A stretch of DNA of 64,000 bases from Streptomyces sp. WAC05374. Its GTDB lineage: Bacteria; Actinomycetota; Actinomycetes; Streptomycetales; Streptomycetaceae. Where the stretch lies: NCBI RefSeq assembly GCF_004353505.1, contig NZ_SMNQ01000007.1, positions 1-64,000 on the forward strand. The letters run 5' to 3'. The stretch's first letter is position 1. Every line of letters begins with the position of its first letter. Position numbers and translations under genes: made by a program. This document shows, piece by piece, positions 16,154 to 26,384 of the stretch. Below the pieces are notes generated by a model. That model had not been told where the DNA came from. It did no database searches and saw nothing but the letters and a program-made list of their open reading frames with translations.

Positions 16154-16813
16154 TCACACGGCGGTGACGCTCAGCCCCGTCCCCAGGCCGGCCGTGCGGA
16201 CCGCGACCGATCCGTACGGGGTGCGCAGCCGCAGCCACGCGCCGGCGGCGAGCAGCGCCACGGGCACCTCGTGCGGGGGCAGGAAGCCCAGCGACTGGGC
16301 GGCGTGGACGGCCCGCAGCGGCAGGCCGGTCGAGCCGATCGTGCGGGACCAGATCTCGTGGCCGATCCGGTCGCGCTCCGCGCGGGTGCGCCGCTCGGCC
16401 GGCAGCGCGCCGTCCCGGGCCCGGAACTCGGCCACCGCCGCCGCGACCGCGCCGCGCAGTCCGGCCGCGTCCGGCAGGCCGGCGGCCTCGCGCCAGCCGC
16501 CGCGCGGCGGGAGCACGCCCGCCCAGGGCGGGCCGGTGACGGGGGCGGGCACCATGGCCTTGCCCGCCGACTCCTCGATGCCTTCCAGGAGTTGCCCGGC
16601 GGACACGGTGACGTCCAGCGGCGCCTCGTCCAGGAGCGCGGCCGTGCGGATGGCCAGCACGTCGAACGAGGCCGGCCGGCCGAACACGGCCAGGGCCCCG
16701 CCACCCGCCTGGAGGCGGACGGCGGCGGCCCGGTCGTAATGGATCAGCCGGGCCAGGAAGGCCGCGAGGTCGGCGGCCTCCCTGGCGTCGGCGAAGTGCA
16801 GCGGCGGCGTCAT
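16154..16813 (-). CDS. Conserved protein of unknown function
   Basis: 219 residues from the ATG at 16813, which overlaps the thioesterase stop (ATGA). Soluble, Ala/Arg-rich, no signal peptide or helices long enough for a membrane. I see no motif I can name. The two-part layout (an alpha/beta N-terminal part, a linker with GGWREAAGLPD, a C-terminal beta-rich part) suggests two small domains. It is the last gene of the ettA-thioesterase operon and converges on the ABC ATPase gene with a 10-bp gap. Confidence 0.75.
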   Translation of the reverse strand: MTPPLHFADAREAADLAAFLARLIHYDRAAAVRLQAGGGALAVFGRPASFDVLAIRTAALLDEAPLDVTVSAGQLLEGIEESAGKAMVPAPVTGPPWAGVLPPRGGWREAAGLPDAAGLRGAVAAAVAEFRARDGALPAERRTRAERDRIGHEIWSRTIGSTGLPLRAVHAAQSLGFLPPHEVPVALLAAGAWLRLRTPYGSVAVRTAGLGTGLSVTAV

Positions 16814-17244
16814 GCGGCCGCCGGCTCCCCGCGCATGCCGTCGTCCACGTACTCCTCCAGGAACGAGCGCTCCTCCGCGGTGATGCGGCGCGGGCGCTGC
16901 GCCTCGAGGTCGAAGGGCACGACGACCGTGGAGGCCCGTACGTACACCTGGTCCGGGTCCTTGATCTCGTACGCGATCGTCAGCGACGCTGCGCCGATCT
17001 TGGTGACCCACGACTCGATGGTCACCGGCTCGTGCCGGTGCACGAGCGGCCGTACGTAGTCGATCTCGTGCCGGGCCACGACGGACCCGCCGGAGAACGA
17101 CGGCGAGCCGTTCCCCGGCGCCAGGCGGAACATGAAGTCGATCCGGGCCTCCTCCAGGTAGCGGAGGAAGACCACGTTGTTGACGTGCCCGAAGGCGTCC
17201 ATGTCCGACCAGCGCAGGGGACAGGCGTAGATGTGACGAGCCAC
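16810..17244 (-). CDS. Acyl-CoA thioesterase, hotdog fold (YbgC/FadM-like)
   Basis: 144 residues, GTG at 17244, 10 bp after the ettA stop. The N-terminal RWSDMDAFGHVNNVVFLRYLEEAR-type stretch is the hallmark of the 4HBT family, with Asp16 as the expected catalytic acid and GHVNN at the start of the hot-dog helix. Members hydrolyse acyl-CoA thioesters in the cytoplasm as homotetramers. The substrate length is not evident. It is sandwiched between EttA and a conserved unknown protein, which is a gene order I would expect in many actinomycetes. Confidence 0.88.
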   Translation of the reverse strand: MARHIYACPLRWSDMDAFGHVNNVVFLRYLEEARIDFMFRLAPGNGSPSFSGGSVVARHEIDYVRPLVHRHEPVTIESWVTKIGAASLTIAYEIKDPDQVYVRASTVVVPFDLEAQRPRRITAEERSFLEEYVDDGMRGEPAAA

Positions 17245-17254
17245 TGCCTCTGCC

Positions 17255-18919
<1,665 letters not shown>

Positions 18920-19169
18920 GAGAAACCGTCCGGCAGTCCGTGAGTGGGCAGATACACCCCATCTTGCCTGACGTCCACCCGACGAAGGAAACCAGTAACC
19001 CCGCCGCACCCCGGCGGGGCCCCGCCCGGCGCGGTGGCGGTGGCGGACCGGTCGCACTCCGTCACGGCCGGCCGGCAGCCGGGCCCGGGCGGGCCGGCCG
19101 GCCCGGAGGGGGCGCCGGCCGGGGGGACCCGCCGGGCTCCTCGCGGGGGTGCCGGCGGGCCGGTCCGGG

Positions 19170-20600
19170 TCAGTCGTCGGTGCCGGGGTCCTTCTTCTTG
19201 CGGAGGAGGACGAGGGCGGCGCCGCCGAGCACCACCATCGCCAGGGCGATGCCCGCGATCATGGGCGTGGCGCCGGAGGCGCCGGTCTCGGCGAGGTCCG
19301 GGCCGTCGTCCGGCGCGCCGGGGCCGGCCGAGGTGCCGCCGGCCGAGAGGGGGCTGGGCTGGGCGGCCTGCTGGCCGGACAGGGACACGGCGGCGCTGCC
19401 GGTGGTCCGGCAGTCGAGGATGCCCTGGAACGTCTTGTTGAGGCCGCCGGGCCCGGTGATGGTGAAGTCGTACGCCTGGTCCTCGGCGACCGGGACGGTC
19501 ACGGTCCGGGACTCGCCGGCCTGGACGGTGTGGGTCAGGCCCATGAGCTCGAAGGCGAACGGGGCGTCGCCCTTGTTGGTGGCCGTGACGTCCACGCCGC
19601 TCCTGGCGCAGTTCTTCCTGGCCGAGAGCGCGGGGATGGCGCCCGAGGCGGCCCAGGTGGCCGTCGCGGTCGCGGAGACGGTGGACTCGCTGGAGCCGGC
19701 CAGGATCTGAGTCTGGCTCTTGGTGGCCCCGGCGAAGGCGCGGCCGACCGGCACGGAGGTGGTGGCCTGCACGGTCAGGGCGGCGGAGCCGTCGGCGGCC
19801 TTGGCGGGCACGTCGACGTACAGGCGGCTGCCGTCGGTCGCCGTGGTGACCGGCTTGCCCTTGCTGTCGGTGACCCTCACGCCGCTGGCGGCCGCGTCGG
19901 CGGGCGGGGCCACCGTGACGCGTCCGGCGTCCGTGCGCACGGTCACCGGGCCCAGGCGGGTGCCTGCCGGGCCGGACACGGCGCTGGGCTCCAGGCTGAG
20001 CGAGGCCCGGGGCTCGGGAACGCTCCCGGCCTCCTTCTCCAGCCAGTCGGCGAGCTTCTCGGCCGCCGGGTCGAGCGCCTGGACCTGCGCGTTGTCGGAG
20101 TAGCGCCAGATGGCGACCTGGGTGCCGGCGGCCGCGGTCGCGGCGGTCAGCGGTCCCGAACCGGCGTCCTCGGCCAGCCCCACCAGGTCGTCGACCTGGG
20201 GGTAGGAGTGCTGGAGGATCCAGCGGATGCGGCCCGCGTCCCGGTTGCCGCCGAGGGAGGTCTGGTCCCAGGAGGTCTCCAGGTACCTGGCCTTCTCCTG
20301 GGTGGGGTTGTGGAGGTCGACGCAGTACGTCTTGAGGGTCCCGCCCCCGTCGACGGTCATCTCGAACAGCCCGGCGGGGATCTCGTGCCGTTCGCCGTCG
20401 ACGCGGAGCACCGCCTGGTCGAAGGTGGTGAGCCCGTTGAGGGTGGCGGTGGCTCCGCCCTGGTGCTGCGGCGCCTCGTCGGCCACGGCGGGGGACGCCC
20501 CGGCCAGGAAACCCCCGGCGACCAGGCCGGAGGTCACGACCGCGGCGAGGAGACGGGCGGGACGCCTCCCCCGCCTCCGTACAGAAAACGCAGCAAACAC
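19170..20600 (-). CDS. Thioester (TQXA) domain surface protein with LAETG sortase signal
   Basis: 476 residues, GTG at 20600 with GGAGGGG upstream. It has a signal peptide (about 1-41, ending AVADE). A TQXA thioester domain follows, in which Cys93 (TYCVDL) and Gln161 (TQVAIW) are the expected cross-linking pair. Next are two Ig-like beta domains, then a sorting signal: LAETG at 436-440, a hydrophobic helix and the basic tail LLRKKK. LAXTG is the motif of class E sortases in Streptomyces. Thioester domains of Gram-positive adhesins bind host or matrix amines covalently; in a soil organism the target is unknown. It is monocistronic between ettA and ssbB. Confidence 0.92.
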   Translation of the reverse strand: MFAAFSVRRRGRRPARLLAAVVTSGLVAGGFLAGASPAVADEAPQHQGGATATLNGLTTFDQAVLRVDGERHEIPAGLFEMTVDGGGTLKTYCVDLHNPTQEKARYLETSWDQTSLGGNRDAGRIRWILQHSYPQVDDLVGLAEDAGSGPLTAATAAAGTQVAIWRYSDNAQVQALDPAAEKLADWLEKEAGSVPEPRASLSLEPSAVSGPAGTRLGPVTVRTDAGRVTVAPPADAAASGVRVTDSKGKPVTTATDGSRLYVDVPAKAADGSAALTVQATTSVPVGRAFAGATKSQTQILAGSSESTVSATATATWAASGAIPALSARKNCARSGVDVTATNKGDAPFAFELMGLTHTVQAGESRTVTVPVAEDQAYDFTITGPGGLNKTFQGILDCRTTGSAAVSLSGQQAAQPSPLSAGGTSAGPGAPDDGPDLAETGASGATPMIAGIALAMVVLGGAALVLLRKKKDPGTDD

Positions 20601-20844
20601 AGATTTCCCCTCCGGGCGAGACCCTTTCGCGTGTGGCGCGTGGGGGGAGTGCCTCGCCTGCCGACTCAAGTGCCCCATGAGTACCCGGGAATCCTAGAGA
20701 GAGCCGACCCTGCACAGTCCCCTGTCATACCGTCAGACAACCATTCCGACTCGCAATCGTTATCGCGAACGCCGTTTCACGGGTGCCGCACACGCCGAAT
20801 CTCCACATCCGCTCACCGCGCGGTGGCCCCGCCCTGACACACCG

Positions 20845-21312
20845 TCACGACACCAGCTCGACCGGCCGGTCCGCCGCCCGCTCCCCTCCCCCGCCGCCCG
20901 TGTCCGGCACCGCGTCCGGCACCGCGTCCGGCCGGTCCGCCGGGCGCGGTTCCCCCTTGAGTACCCGCCGGAACGCCGACGTCCCGCGCGTCAGGTCGTG
21001 CCCCACCGCCGAGGCGTCGATGTCCACGAACGTCCTGCGCTGGCCGTCCCAGTCCTCCTCCCGCACCCTCAGCCGTCCGTGCACCACCAGTGGGTCGCCG
21101 ACGGCCACCGACGCGGCGAGATTGGCGCCGAGCGCCCGCCACGCGTTGACCGTGAAGAAGCTGGTGTGCCCGTCGACCCAGCCCGCCCTCTCCCGGTCCC
21201 AGCGGCGGGCGGTGGCCGCGAACCGGAACTTCGCCACCCCTCCCGTCGCCGTGTCGCGGTAGTCGACGCTCGTCGCGACATTGCCCACAACCGTCACCAT
21301 CGTGTCGTTCAT
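20845..21312 (-). CDS. ssbB: Paralogous single-stranded DNA-binding protein, SsbB type
   Basis: 155 residues, ATG at 21312 behind GAGGGGTGGG. The first ~110 residues form an OB fold (MVTVVGNVATSV..., KFRFAATARRWD, FFTVNAWRALG, VHGRLRVREEDW). The C-terminal tail is short and Pro/Gly-rich and lacks the acidic D-D-x-P-F tip of the main SSB. Streptomyces carries two SSBs; the short tail-less SsbB is linked to chromosome segregation during sporulation. Its place beside the dynamin pair fits that role. The protein has no cysteine. An internal direct repeat encodes DAVPDAVPD in the tail. Confidence 0.88.
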   Translation of the reverse strand: MNDTMVTVVGNVATSVDYRDTATGGVAKFRFAATARRWDRERAGWVDGHTSFFTVNAWRALGANLAASVAVGDPLVVHGRLRVREEDWDGQRRTFVDIDASAVGHDLTRGTSAFRRVLKGEPRPADRPDAVPDAVPDTGGGGGERAADRPVELVS

Positions 21313-21523
21313 GACACCCACCCCTCGTGGACCTCCTGCTGACGGACCCCATGCTGGCCCGCCCGCCGAGGTCCCGCTCGGCCCTGTGGACACGCCCGCG
21401 CATGTGGACAACCTCACCACCCGCACGGAGGACACCCGACCGGCCGACCACCCCGGCCGACCACCCCCGGCCGCGCCCCCCGCGCCCCCCGCCGACCACC
21501 CCGCCGGCCCGCCGACCGGGGCG

Positions 21524-23338
21524 TCACCCACCCCCCGGCCGCACCGCCCCCACGACCGCCGCACGCCCCGCGCCCGGCCCCATGCCCGGGCCCGCACCGG
21601 GCCCCGCACCCGGCCCGCCGCCCTCCGCGCGCCCCCGGGCCACATGCGCGTACCGCTCGCGCACCTCCCGGTACCGCATCAGCTCCGCGGCGATCGGGTC
21701 GAGCACCATCGCCCGCCCGCACCCCGCCGCGGCCTCCCGCAGTCGGCGCTCGGTCTCCTGCCCGTACCGCCGGGCGGGCCCCCGGGCCGCCGCCGCGCAC
21801 GCCCACTCGACCAGCGGCCCGCCGACGATGCCGGCCAGCATGATCAGGACCGGCGGGACCAGCCCCGGTTCCAGGACTCCGATGATCTGACCGACCAGCC
21901 ACAGCGCGCCGTAGAACTGGAGCAGCGTCATGGCCGCCTGCGCGAGGACCGCGGCCGGCCACCACGCGGGCCGGGGCGGACGCCCGCCGGCGGGTGGCGC
22001 CCCCACCGACACCGCCAGCTCGTCCAGCGCCTCCGGCAGCCCCCGCGCCCCGCGCACCGCCGCCTCGCGCACCGCCTGCGCCCACGGCGCCGGCAGCCCG
22101 TGCGCGGCCTCCTCGGCGACCACCCGCACGGCCTGCTCGACGCGCTGGCGGGCCGTCAGCTCGTCCTCGGGCGCCGTCGCCTCCGGCCCGCAGCCCTCCT
22201 CCGCGACCACCACGGCGCCCCGCGTGCGCAGCCGCTCGTACCAGCGCCACAGCCGCAGCCACGGCGTGCCGCACGCCCGTCCCGCGCCGCGCCGCCACTC
22301 GCGTTCCGCCGCCTCCCCGGCAGCCCGCGCGCCGACGGCGACCGCGAGCCGGGCGCCGAAGTCCTCACGGGAGCGCTCACCGAGCCCGGGGTGGCCGTCC
22401 GCGACGTACACCGGGCGCAGCCGGGCCGCCGCCGCGTCGACGTCCGCCGACAGGCGCCGCTCGGCGGCGCGGCGGCCCTGCACGAACGCCCCGAGGACGT
22501 CGCGCAGTTCGCCCACGCCCTCCCCGGTGAGCGCCGACACGGCGAGGACCGTGGCGCCCGGTTCGCCGTGCTCGCCCAGCGCCATCCCGTCCTCGTCGAG
22601 CAGCCGCCGCAGGTCGTCCAGCACCTGGTGGGCGGCGTCGCCCGGCAGCCGGTCGACCTGGTTGAGGACGACGAAGGTGACCTCGGCGTGCCCCGCGAGC
22701 GGCCGCAGGTACCGCTCGTGCAGGGCGGCGTCGGCGTACTTCTCCGGATCGACGACCCAGATGACCGCGTCGACCAGGCCCAGCACCCGGTCGACCTGCG
22801 CCCGGTGCGCGGTGACGGCCGAGTCGTGGTCGGGCAGGTCGACCAGGACCAGCCCCTGCAACGCCTCGTCGCCGACCCCGCCCGCCAGCGGCCGGCGCCG
22901 CAGCCGGCCCGGGATGGCGAGCCGGTCCAGCAGCCCGGCCGCGCCCTCGGACCAGGTGCAGGCGATGGGGTTGGCCGTGGTGGGCCTGCGCAGCCCGGTC
23001 TCCGAGACGGGTACGCCGGCCAGCGCGTTGATCAGCGCGGACTTGCCGCTGCCGGTGGGTCCGGCGATGGCGACGACCGTGTGACGGGCCGACAGCCGCT
23101 GGCGCGCGGCGGCCTCGTCCAGCACCCGCCCGGCCTCGGCGAGGGTGTCGCCGTCCAGCCGGGTCCTGGACAGCCCGACCAGCTCCCGCAGGGCGTCGAG
23201 CCGTGGCCGCAGCGTCCCGGCGTACGCCTCACCGATCGGCGCGGGCGGCTCGTCCGCCGGGTGGCCTTCGGCGGCGGCCTGCTCCTGGGCGCGGCGGGCG
23301 ATCAGCCCGTCGTCCCAGCGTTCGTCAACGGCGCTCAC
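21524..23338 (-). CDS. dynB: Dynamin-like GTPase with membrane hairpin (DynB)
   Basis: 604 residues from the GTG at 23338, for which AGGTGA lies 5 nt upstream; a GTG at 23347 overlapping the dynA stop (GTGA) is the alternative. P-loop GPTGSGKS at 93-100, a Thr switch (RRPTTANPIACTW), DLPDHDS as the G3 motif and NQVD as G4. Two adjacent hydrophobic helices around residues 450-510 (AVLAQAAMTLLQFYGALWLV and VPPVLIMLAGIVGGPLVEW) anchor it. DynA and DynB act together in Streptomyces to stabilise FtsZ rings at sporulation septa. The Gly/Pro-rich tail (GPGAGPGAGPGMGP) is low-complexity. Tandem order and the membrane hairpin fit DynB. Confidence 0.82.
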   Translation of the reverse strand: MSAVDERWDDGLIARRAQEQAAAEGHPADEPPAPIGEAYAGTLRPRLDALRELVGLSRTRLDGDTLAEAGRVLDEAAARQRLSARHTVVAIAGPTGSGKSALINALAGVPVSETGLRRPTTANPIACTWSEGAAGLLDRLAIPGRLRRRPLAGGVGDEALQGLVLVDLPDHDSAVTAHRAQVDRVLGLVDAVIWVVDPEKYADAALHERYLRPLAGHAEVTFVVLNQVDRLPGDAAHQVLDDLRRLLDEDGMALGEHGEPGATVLAVSALTGEGVGELRDVLGAFVQGRRAAERRLSADVDAAAARLRPVYVADGHPGLGERSREDFGARLAVAVGARAAGEAAEREWRRGAGRACGTPWLRLWRWYERLRTRGAVVVAEEGCGPEATAPEDELTARQRVEQAVRVVAEEAAHGLPAPWAQAVREAAVRGARGLPEALDELAVSVGAPPAGGRPPRPAWWPAAVLAQAAMTLLQFYGALWLVGQIIGVLEPGLVPPVLIMLAGIVGGPLVEWACAAAARGPARRYGQETERRLREAAAGCGRAMVLDPIAAELMRYREVRERYAHVARGRAEGGGPGAGPGAGPGMGPGAGRAAVVGAVRPGGG

Positions 23339-23343
23339 CGCCG

Positions 23344-24948
23344 TCACCTCTCCTTCTGAAGTCGGGACAGCGCGGCGATGAGTTCGGCCTGCGGCTCGGG
23401 GGTGACGCCGAGGGCCCGCAGCGGCTGGAGCCGCCGGGCCCGCTCCTCGTCCAGTACGCGGTCGATGTACGTGGTCACCAGCTCGCCGCCCCGGTCGCGC
23501 ACCCGCAGGGCGCCCTGGGCGCCGAGCAGCTCGGCGAGCCGGTCCCCGGCGCCGCGTGCCCGGCGCCCGCCGAGCAGCGCGGCCGCGAGGAGCGCCGCCA
23601 CCGTCTCCGCGTCGGGGGCGGCGGCCCGGTCCATCCGCCGCACCTCGTCCTCGGCCAGCTCCTCCAGCACGCGCCGCCAGCGCCGTACGGCCATCCCGAT
23701 CCGCTCCCCGGTCTCCCGGTCGGGCCCGGCCTGCGCCCCGGGGCCGGTGTCCAGCGCCCGCGCGGCCGGTTCGCGCCGCCAGGACTCGCGTACGTGCTCG
23801 TCGGCGGCGGCGACGGCGCACTGGAGCAGGGCGGTCAGGGACTCGGCGAGGGAGTCGAGCAGTTCGGTGGCCGAGCAGTCGCGGGGGTAGCCGCGCCAGC
23901 GGGTGCGGGCGTCACCCGCGAGGACGGCGCCGCGCCCCAGTTCGCTGCGTACCCGCTCGCCCTCCTGCTCGTACGCCGCCCGGACGGCGCCGGTGAGGCG
24001 GACGGCGGCGGCGTACTGCGCGGCGACGGCCCCGGCCAGCTCGGGCATGCGTGCGTTCAGCGAGTCGATCACCCCGCCGGCCGTGCGCCCTACGGCCTGC
24101 TGCCGGGCGGCCGGGTCCTGGGCGTGGTGCGCGAGCCAGGCGCGCAGCGGGGCGACGGCGGTGTCGGGCAGCAGGCCGCTGCCGCCGCCCGCCGACTCGG
24201 GCAGCTCGGGGATGGTGAACCGGGGCACCTCCCCGAGCCCGGCGCGCACGAGGAGCGCCTCGTACTGCCGCGACACCTCGTTGATCACCTGGTGGGGCAC
24301 CCGGTCGAGGACGGTGACGAGGGTGGCGTCGTACTCCTTGGCGGTACGCAGCAGATGCCAGGGCACGGCGTCGGCGTACCGCGAGGCGGTGGTGACCATC
24401 ACCCACACGTCGGCGGCGCAGATCAGTTCGGCGGCCAGCTCGCGGCTGCCGACGACGAGCGAGTCGATGTCGGGGGCGTCGAGCAGCGCGAGCCCGCGCG
24501 GGACGGTGTCGGCGGTCTCGACGCGCAGGGCCCGCTCGTCGCCCGCGTCCGCGTCCGCCTCCCCGCCCTCGGGCGTCCACACCCGGGTGAGCTGCGGCAG
24601 CACCCGCATCCCGGCGAACCAGTGGTGGTCCTCCGGGTGGCAGACGAGCACGGGGGTGCGCGTGGTGGGCCGCAGGACCCCCGCCTCGCTGACCCGCCGC
24701 CCGACCAGCGAGTTCACCAGCGTCGACTTCCCCGCACCGGTGGACCCCCCGACGACGGCGAGCAGCGGCGCTTCGGGCTCTTTGAGGCGGGGCACCAGAT
24801 AGTCGTCGAGCTGCGCGAGCAGCTCGGCCCGCGTCTGCCGCGCCCGTGGGGCACCCGGAAGGGGGAGGGGAAGACGCACGGCGGCGACACGGTCGCGCAG
24901 GGCGGAGAGTGCGTCGATGAGCTGAGGCCGTACGTCCAAGGTCACCAC
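23344..24948 (-). CDS. dynA: Dynamin-like GTPase (DynA)
   Basis: 534 residues, start [19 protein letters not shown] at GTG 24948. P-loop [10 protein letters not shown] at 67-76, RRPTT-like switch [14 protein letters not shown]3 [10 protein letters not shown] (unusual DAPD) and VLDRVP in place of a canonical NKxD. No transmembrane segments, long helical C-terminal half, as expected for a soluble dynamin partner. It lies directly upstream of the membrane-anchored paralogue and is translated together with it. No Shine-Dalgarno sequence precedes the start; a promoter ends 6 nt upstream, so the mRNA is probably leaderless. Confidence 0.82.
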   Translation of the reverse strand: MVTLDVRPQLIDALSALRDRVAAVRLPLPLPGAPRARQTRAELLAQLDDYLVPRLKEPEAPLLAVVGGSTGAGKSTLVNSLVGRRVSEAGVLRPTTRTPVLVCHPEDHHWFAGMRVLPQLTRVWTPEGGEADADAGDERALRVETADTVPRGLALLDAPDIDSLVVGSRELAAELICAADVWVMVTTASRYADAVPWHLLRTAKEYDATLVTVLDRVPHQVINEVSRQYEALLVRAGLGEVPRFTIPELPESAGGGSGLLPDTAVAPLRAWLAHHAQDPAARQQAVGRTAGGVIDSLNARMPELAGAVAAQYAAAVRLTGAVRAAYEQEGERVRSELGRGAVLAGDARTRWRGYPRDCSATELLDSLAESLTALLQCAVAAADEHVRESWRREPAARALDTGPGAQAGPDRETGERIGMAVRRWRRVLEELAEDEVRRMDRAAAPDAETVAALLAAALLGGRRARGAGDRLAELLGAQGALRVRDRGGELVTTYIDRVLDEERARRLQPLRALGVTPEPQAELIAALSRLQKER

Positions 24949-24954
24949 ATGCGA

Positions 24955-24983
24955 AGAATGCCCAATTTCATCACCGTTTTGAA
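24955..24983 (-). promoter_or_regulatory. Candidate promoter of dynAB, leaderless
   Basis: On the minus strand TTCAAA (24978-24983) and CATTCT (24955-24960) are separated by exactly 17 bp. The GTG start of dynA begins 6-7 nt after the -10 element, where transcription should start, and no ribosome binding site is present. The remaining bases up to the tRNA (24984-25253) hold no gene I can support. Confidence 0.45.
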
Positions 24984-25253
24984 GCGTATGGCTCCCCCTG
25001 CGCGCCGATCGGACACACGGGACAGACGGGATGAGTGGGACGCAGGCATAACGAGTAGACAACACCCGGGGCGTGAGACGTGAAAAGCGCTGCGGGAATC
25101 GCACCCACCTGCGATTATCGGTTCGCTTCACCGAACCTCCACATCGTGCCACGCAGGTGAAGCGACCGGGTCAAGGCGATCGGAGCCCTATCCTTGTCCC
25201 CGGCGAGGTCACGGACCACCCAGCAGGGGCTCCAGGCCACAAGGCCACCACCG

Positions 25254-25326
25254 GCCCCCGTAGCTCAGTGGATAGAGCAGGCGCCTTCTAAGCGCTTGGC
25301 CGCAGGTTCGAGTCCTGCCGGGGGCG
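25254..25326 (+). tRNA. tRNA-Arg(TCT)
   Basis: A full cloverleaf folds. Acceptor stem GCCCCCG (25254-25260) pairs with CGGGGGC (25319-25325) and the discriminator is G. The D stem is GCTC/GAGC and the anticodon stem is GGCGC/GCGCT. The loop CTTCTAA carries anticodon TCT at 25287-25289. The T arm is GCAGG-TTCGAGT-CCTGC. CCA is not encoded. Confidence 0.96.
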
Positions 25327-25330
25327 CACA

Positions 25331-25364
25331 CAGCCTCTCACCTGGTGATACGCGTGAGGGGCTG
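25331..25364 (+). terminator. Terminator of the tRNA gene
   Basis: CAGCCTCTCAC (25331-25341) pairs with GTGAGGGGCTG (25354-25364), one G-T wobble in 11 pairs, 12-nt loop, followed by CTTCGTTTC. Confidence 0.7.
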
Positions 25365-25743
25365 CTTCGTTTCGGGTGGCGCGCCGGGCATGGGCCAAGC
25401 GCCTTGGACCCCGTTTCGCGCCCTGCCGGGTGCCGCCACGACCCTCCGCCGCGCGCCTGACGCCCACCCATGGCGGGGCCGTCGCCGCCCGGGCCGGGTG
25501 AGGCGCTCGGGCCACGTCCCCACCCAGGTCGTCGCCCACCCCGCGATCGCGGACGAGCTGATCGGGCGGCTCGTCGCGGCCACCCGGGAGATCCGGCCCG
25601 GGTGTCCGGACGAGCCGGGTGGGAGGTAACACCCCACGCCCCAGCGCCCGTTGATCAGCCCCCGTGATGGGATCGCGAACCCGGGCGCCATCGCGCCCCG
25701 CGCCGGCCGGGGCCGCCGTGCACCCCGGCCGTGCGGTCGTGCG
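25365..25743. other. Gene-poor stretch downstream of the tRNA
   Basis: About 380 bases without a convincing gene. Short open frames exist on both strands (for example 25345-25629 plus) but lack a ribosome binding site, and their composition is unlike the neighbouring genes. No integrase, att-like duplicate of the tRNA 3' end, or insertion sequence is visible. Confidence 0.5.
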
Positions 25744-26379
25744 CTACCGGACCGGCTCCCCGTACAGGACCAGGTTCTCGGCGTACGCGTGCGCGTCGGG
25801 GTCGAAGTCGCCCGCGCAGGTCACCAGGGCCAGCCGCGCGGTGCCCCGGGGTGTGAACAGGTCTCGCGGCAGTGCCTTCTTGGCGTGCGTACGGCGGGCG
25901 GTGATCCGGTACGTGTGGCGGGCGCCGTCCGCCGTGGTGACCTGGGCGCGCGCCCCCATGGGCACGTCGTGCAGGGCCTCGAAGGGGCCGGCCCCCTCGG
26001 CCGCCGAGTCGAGGTGGCCCGCCAGCAGCACGGTGCCGTGCGCCGCGCCGGGAGGGGCGCCGAGCGCCCACCAGCCCAGCTTGGCGGGGGATTCCGGTAC
26101 GGCCATGACCCCGGCCGCGTCGGCGGTGACGGGGTCGACCGGGGTGGGCCGCAGGTGGCCCGGGACGTGCAGGGACACGGGCGGGGAGTGCGCCGGTGCC
26201 CGCCCGGCCACGACCGGGGGCGCGGCGGCAGCGCGGGGCAGCACGCCCGTGTCCGGCGGCCGCGCGGGGGCCGGGAAGAAGGGGAAGAGGTACGCCACGA
26301 CCGCCGTGGCGACCGCCGCGAGCCCGGTCCGGACCAGTACGCGGTCCGGACCGGGCCCGGTGCCGGGCCAGGCGCCCAT
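25744..26379 (-). CDS. Class F sortase
   Basis: 211 residues, ATG at 26379, 5 bp after the upstream gene. One N-terminal membrane helix (VRTGLAAVATAVVAYLFPFF) is followed by a Pro/Ala linker and a sortase beta-barrel. His in LLAGHLDS and Cys in LVTCAGDFD are the expected catalytic residues. The stretch after the cysteine (DPDAHAYAENLVLYG) has no arginine where I would expect the third catalytic residue, so activity deserves a check. Sortases are extracytoplasmic transpeptidases that attach proteins to peptidoglycan. It is paired with a membrane-anchored DUF4142 protein. Confidence 0.85.
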   Translation of the reverse strand: MGAWPGTGPGPDRVLVRTGLAAVATAVVAYLFPFFPAPARPPDTGVLPRAAAAPPVVAGRAPAHSPPVSLHVPGHLRPTPVDPVTADAAGVMAVPESPAKLGWWALGAPPGAAHGTVLLAGHLDSAAEGAGPFEALHDVPMGARAQVTTADGARHTYRITARRTHAKKALPRDLFTPRGTARLALVTCAGDFDPDAHAYAENLVLYGEPVR

Positions 26380-26384
26380 CGGCG

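Noticed and set aside
25345..25629. Possible 94-residue protein after the tRNA
   Set aside because: Begins inside the tRNA terminator, lacks a ribosome binding site and resembles nothing I know.
25254..25743. Integrated element at the tRNA-Arg gene
   Set aside because: No integrase, excisionase or repeat of the tRNA 3' end is seen in the downstream sequence.
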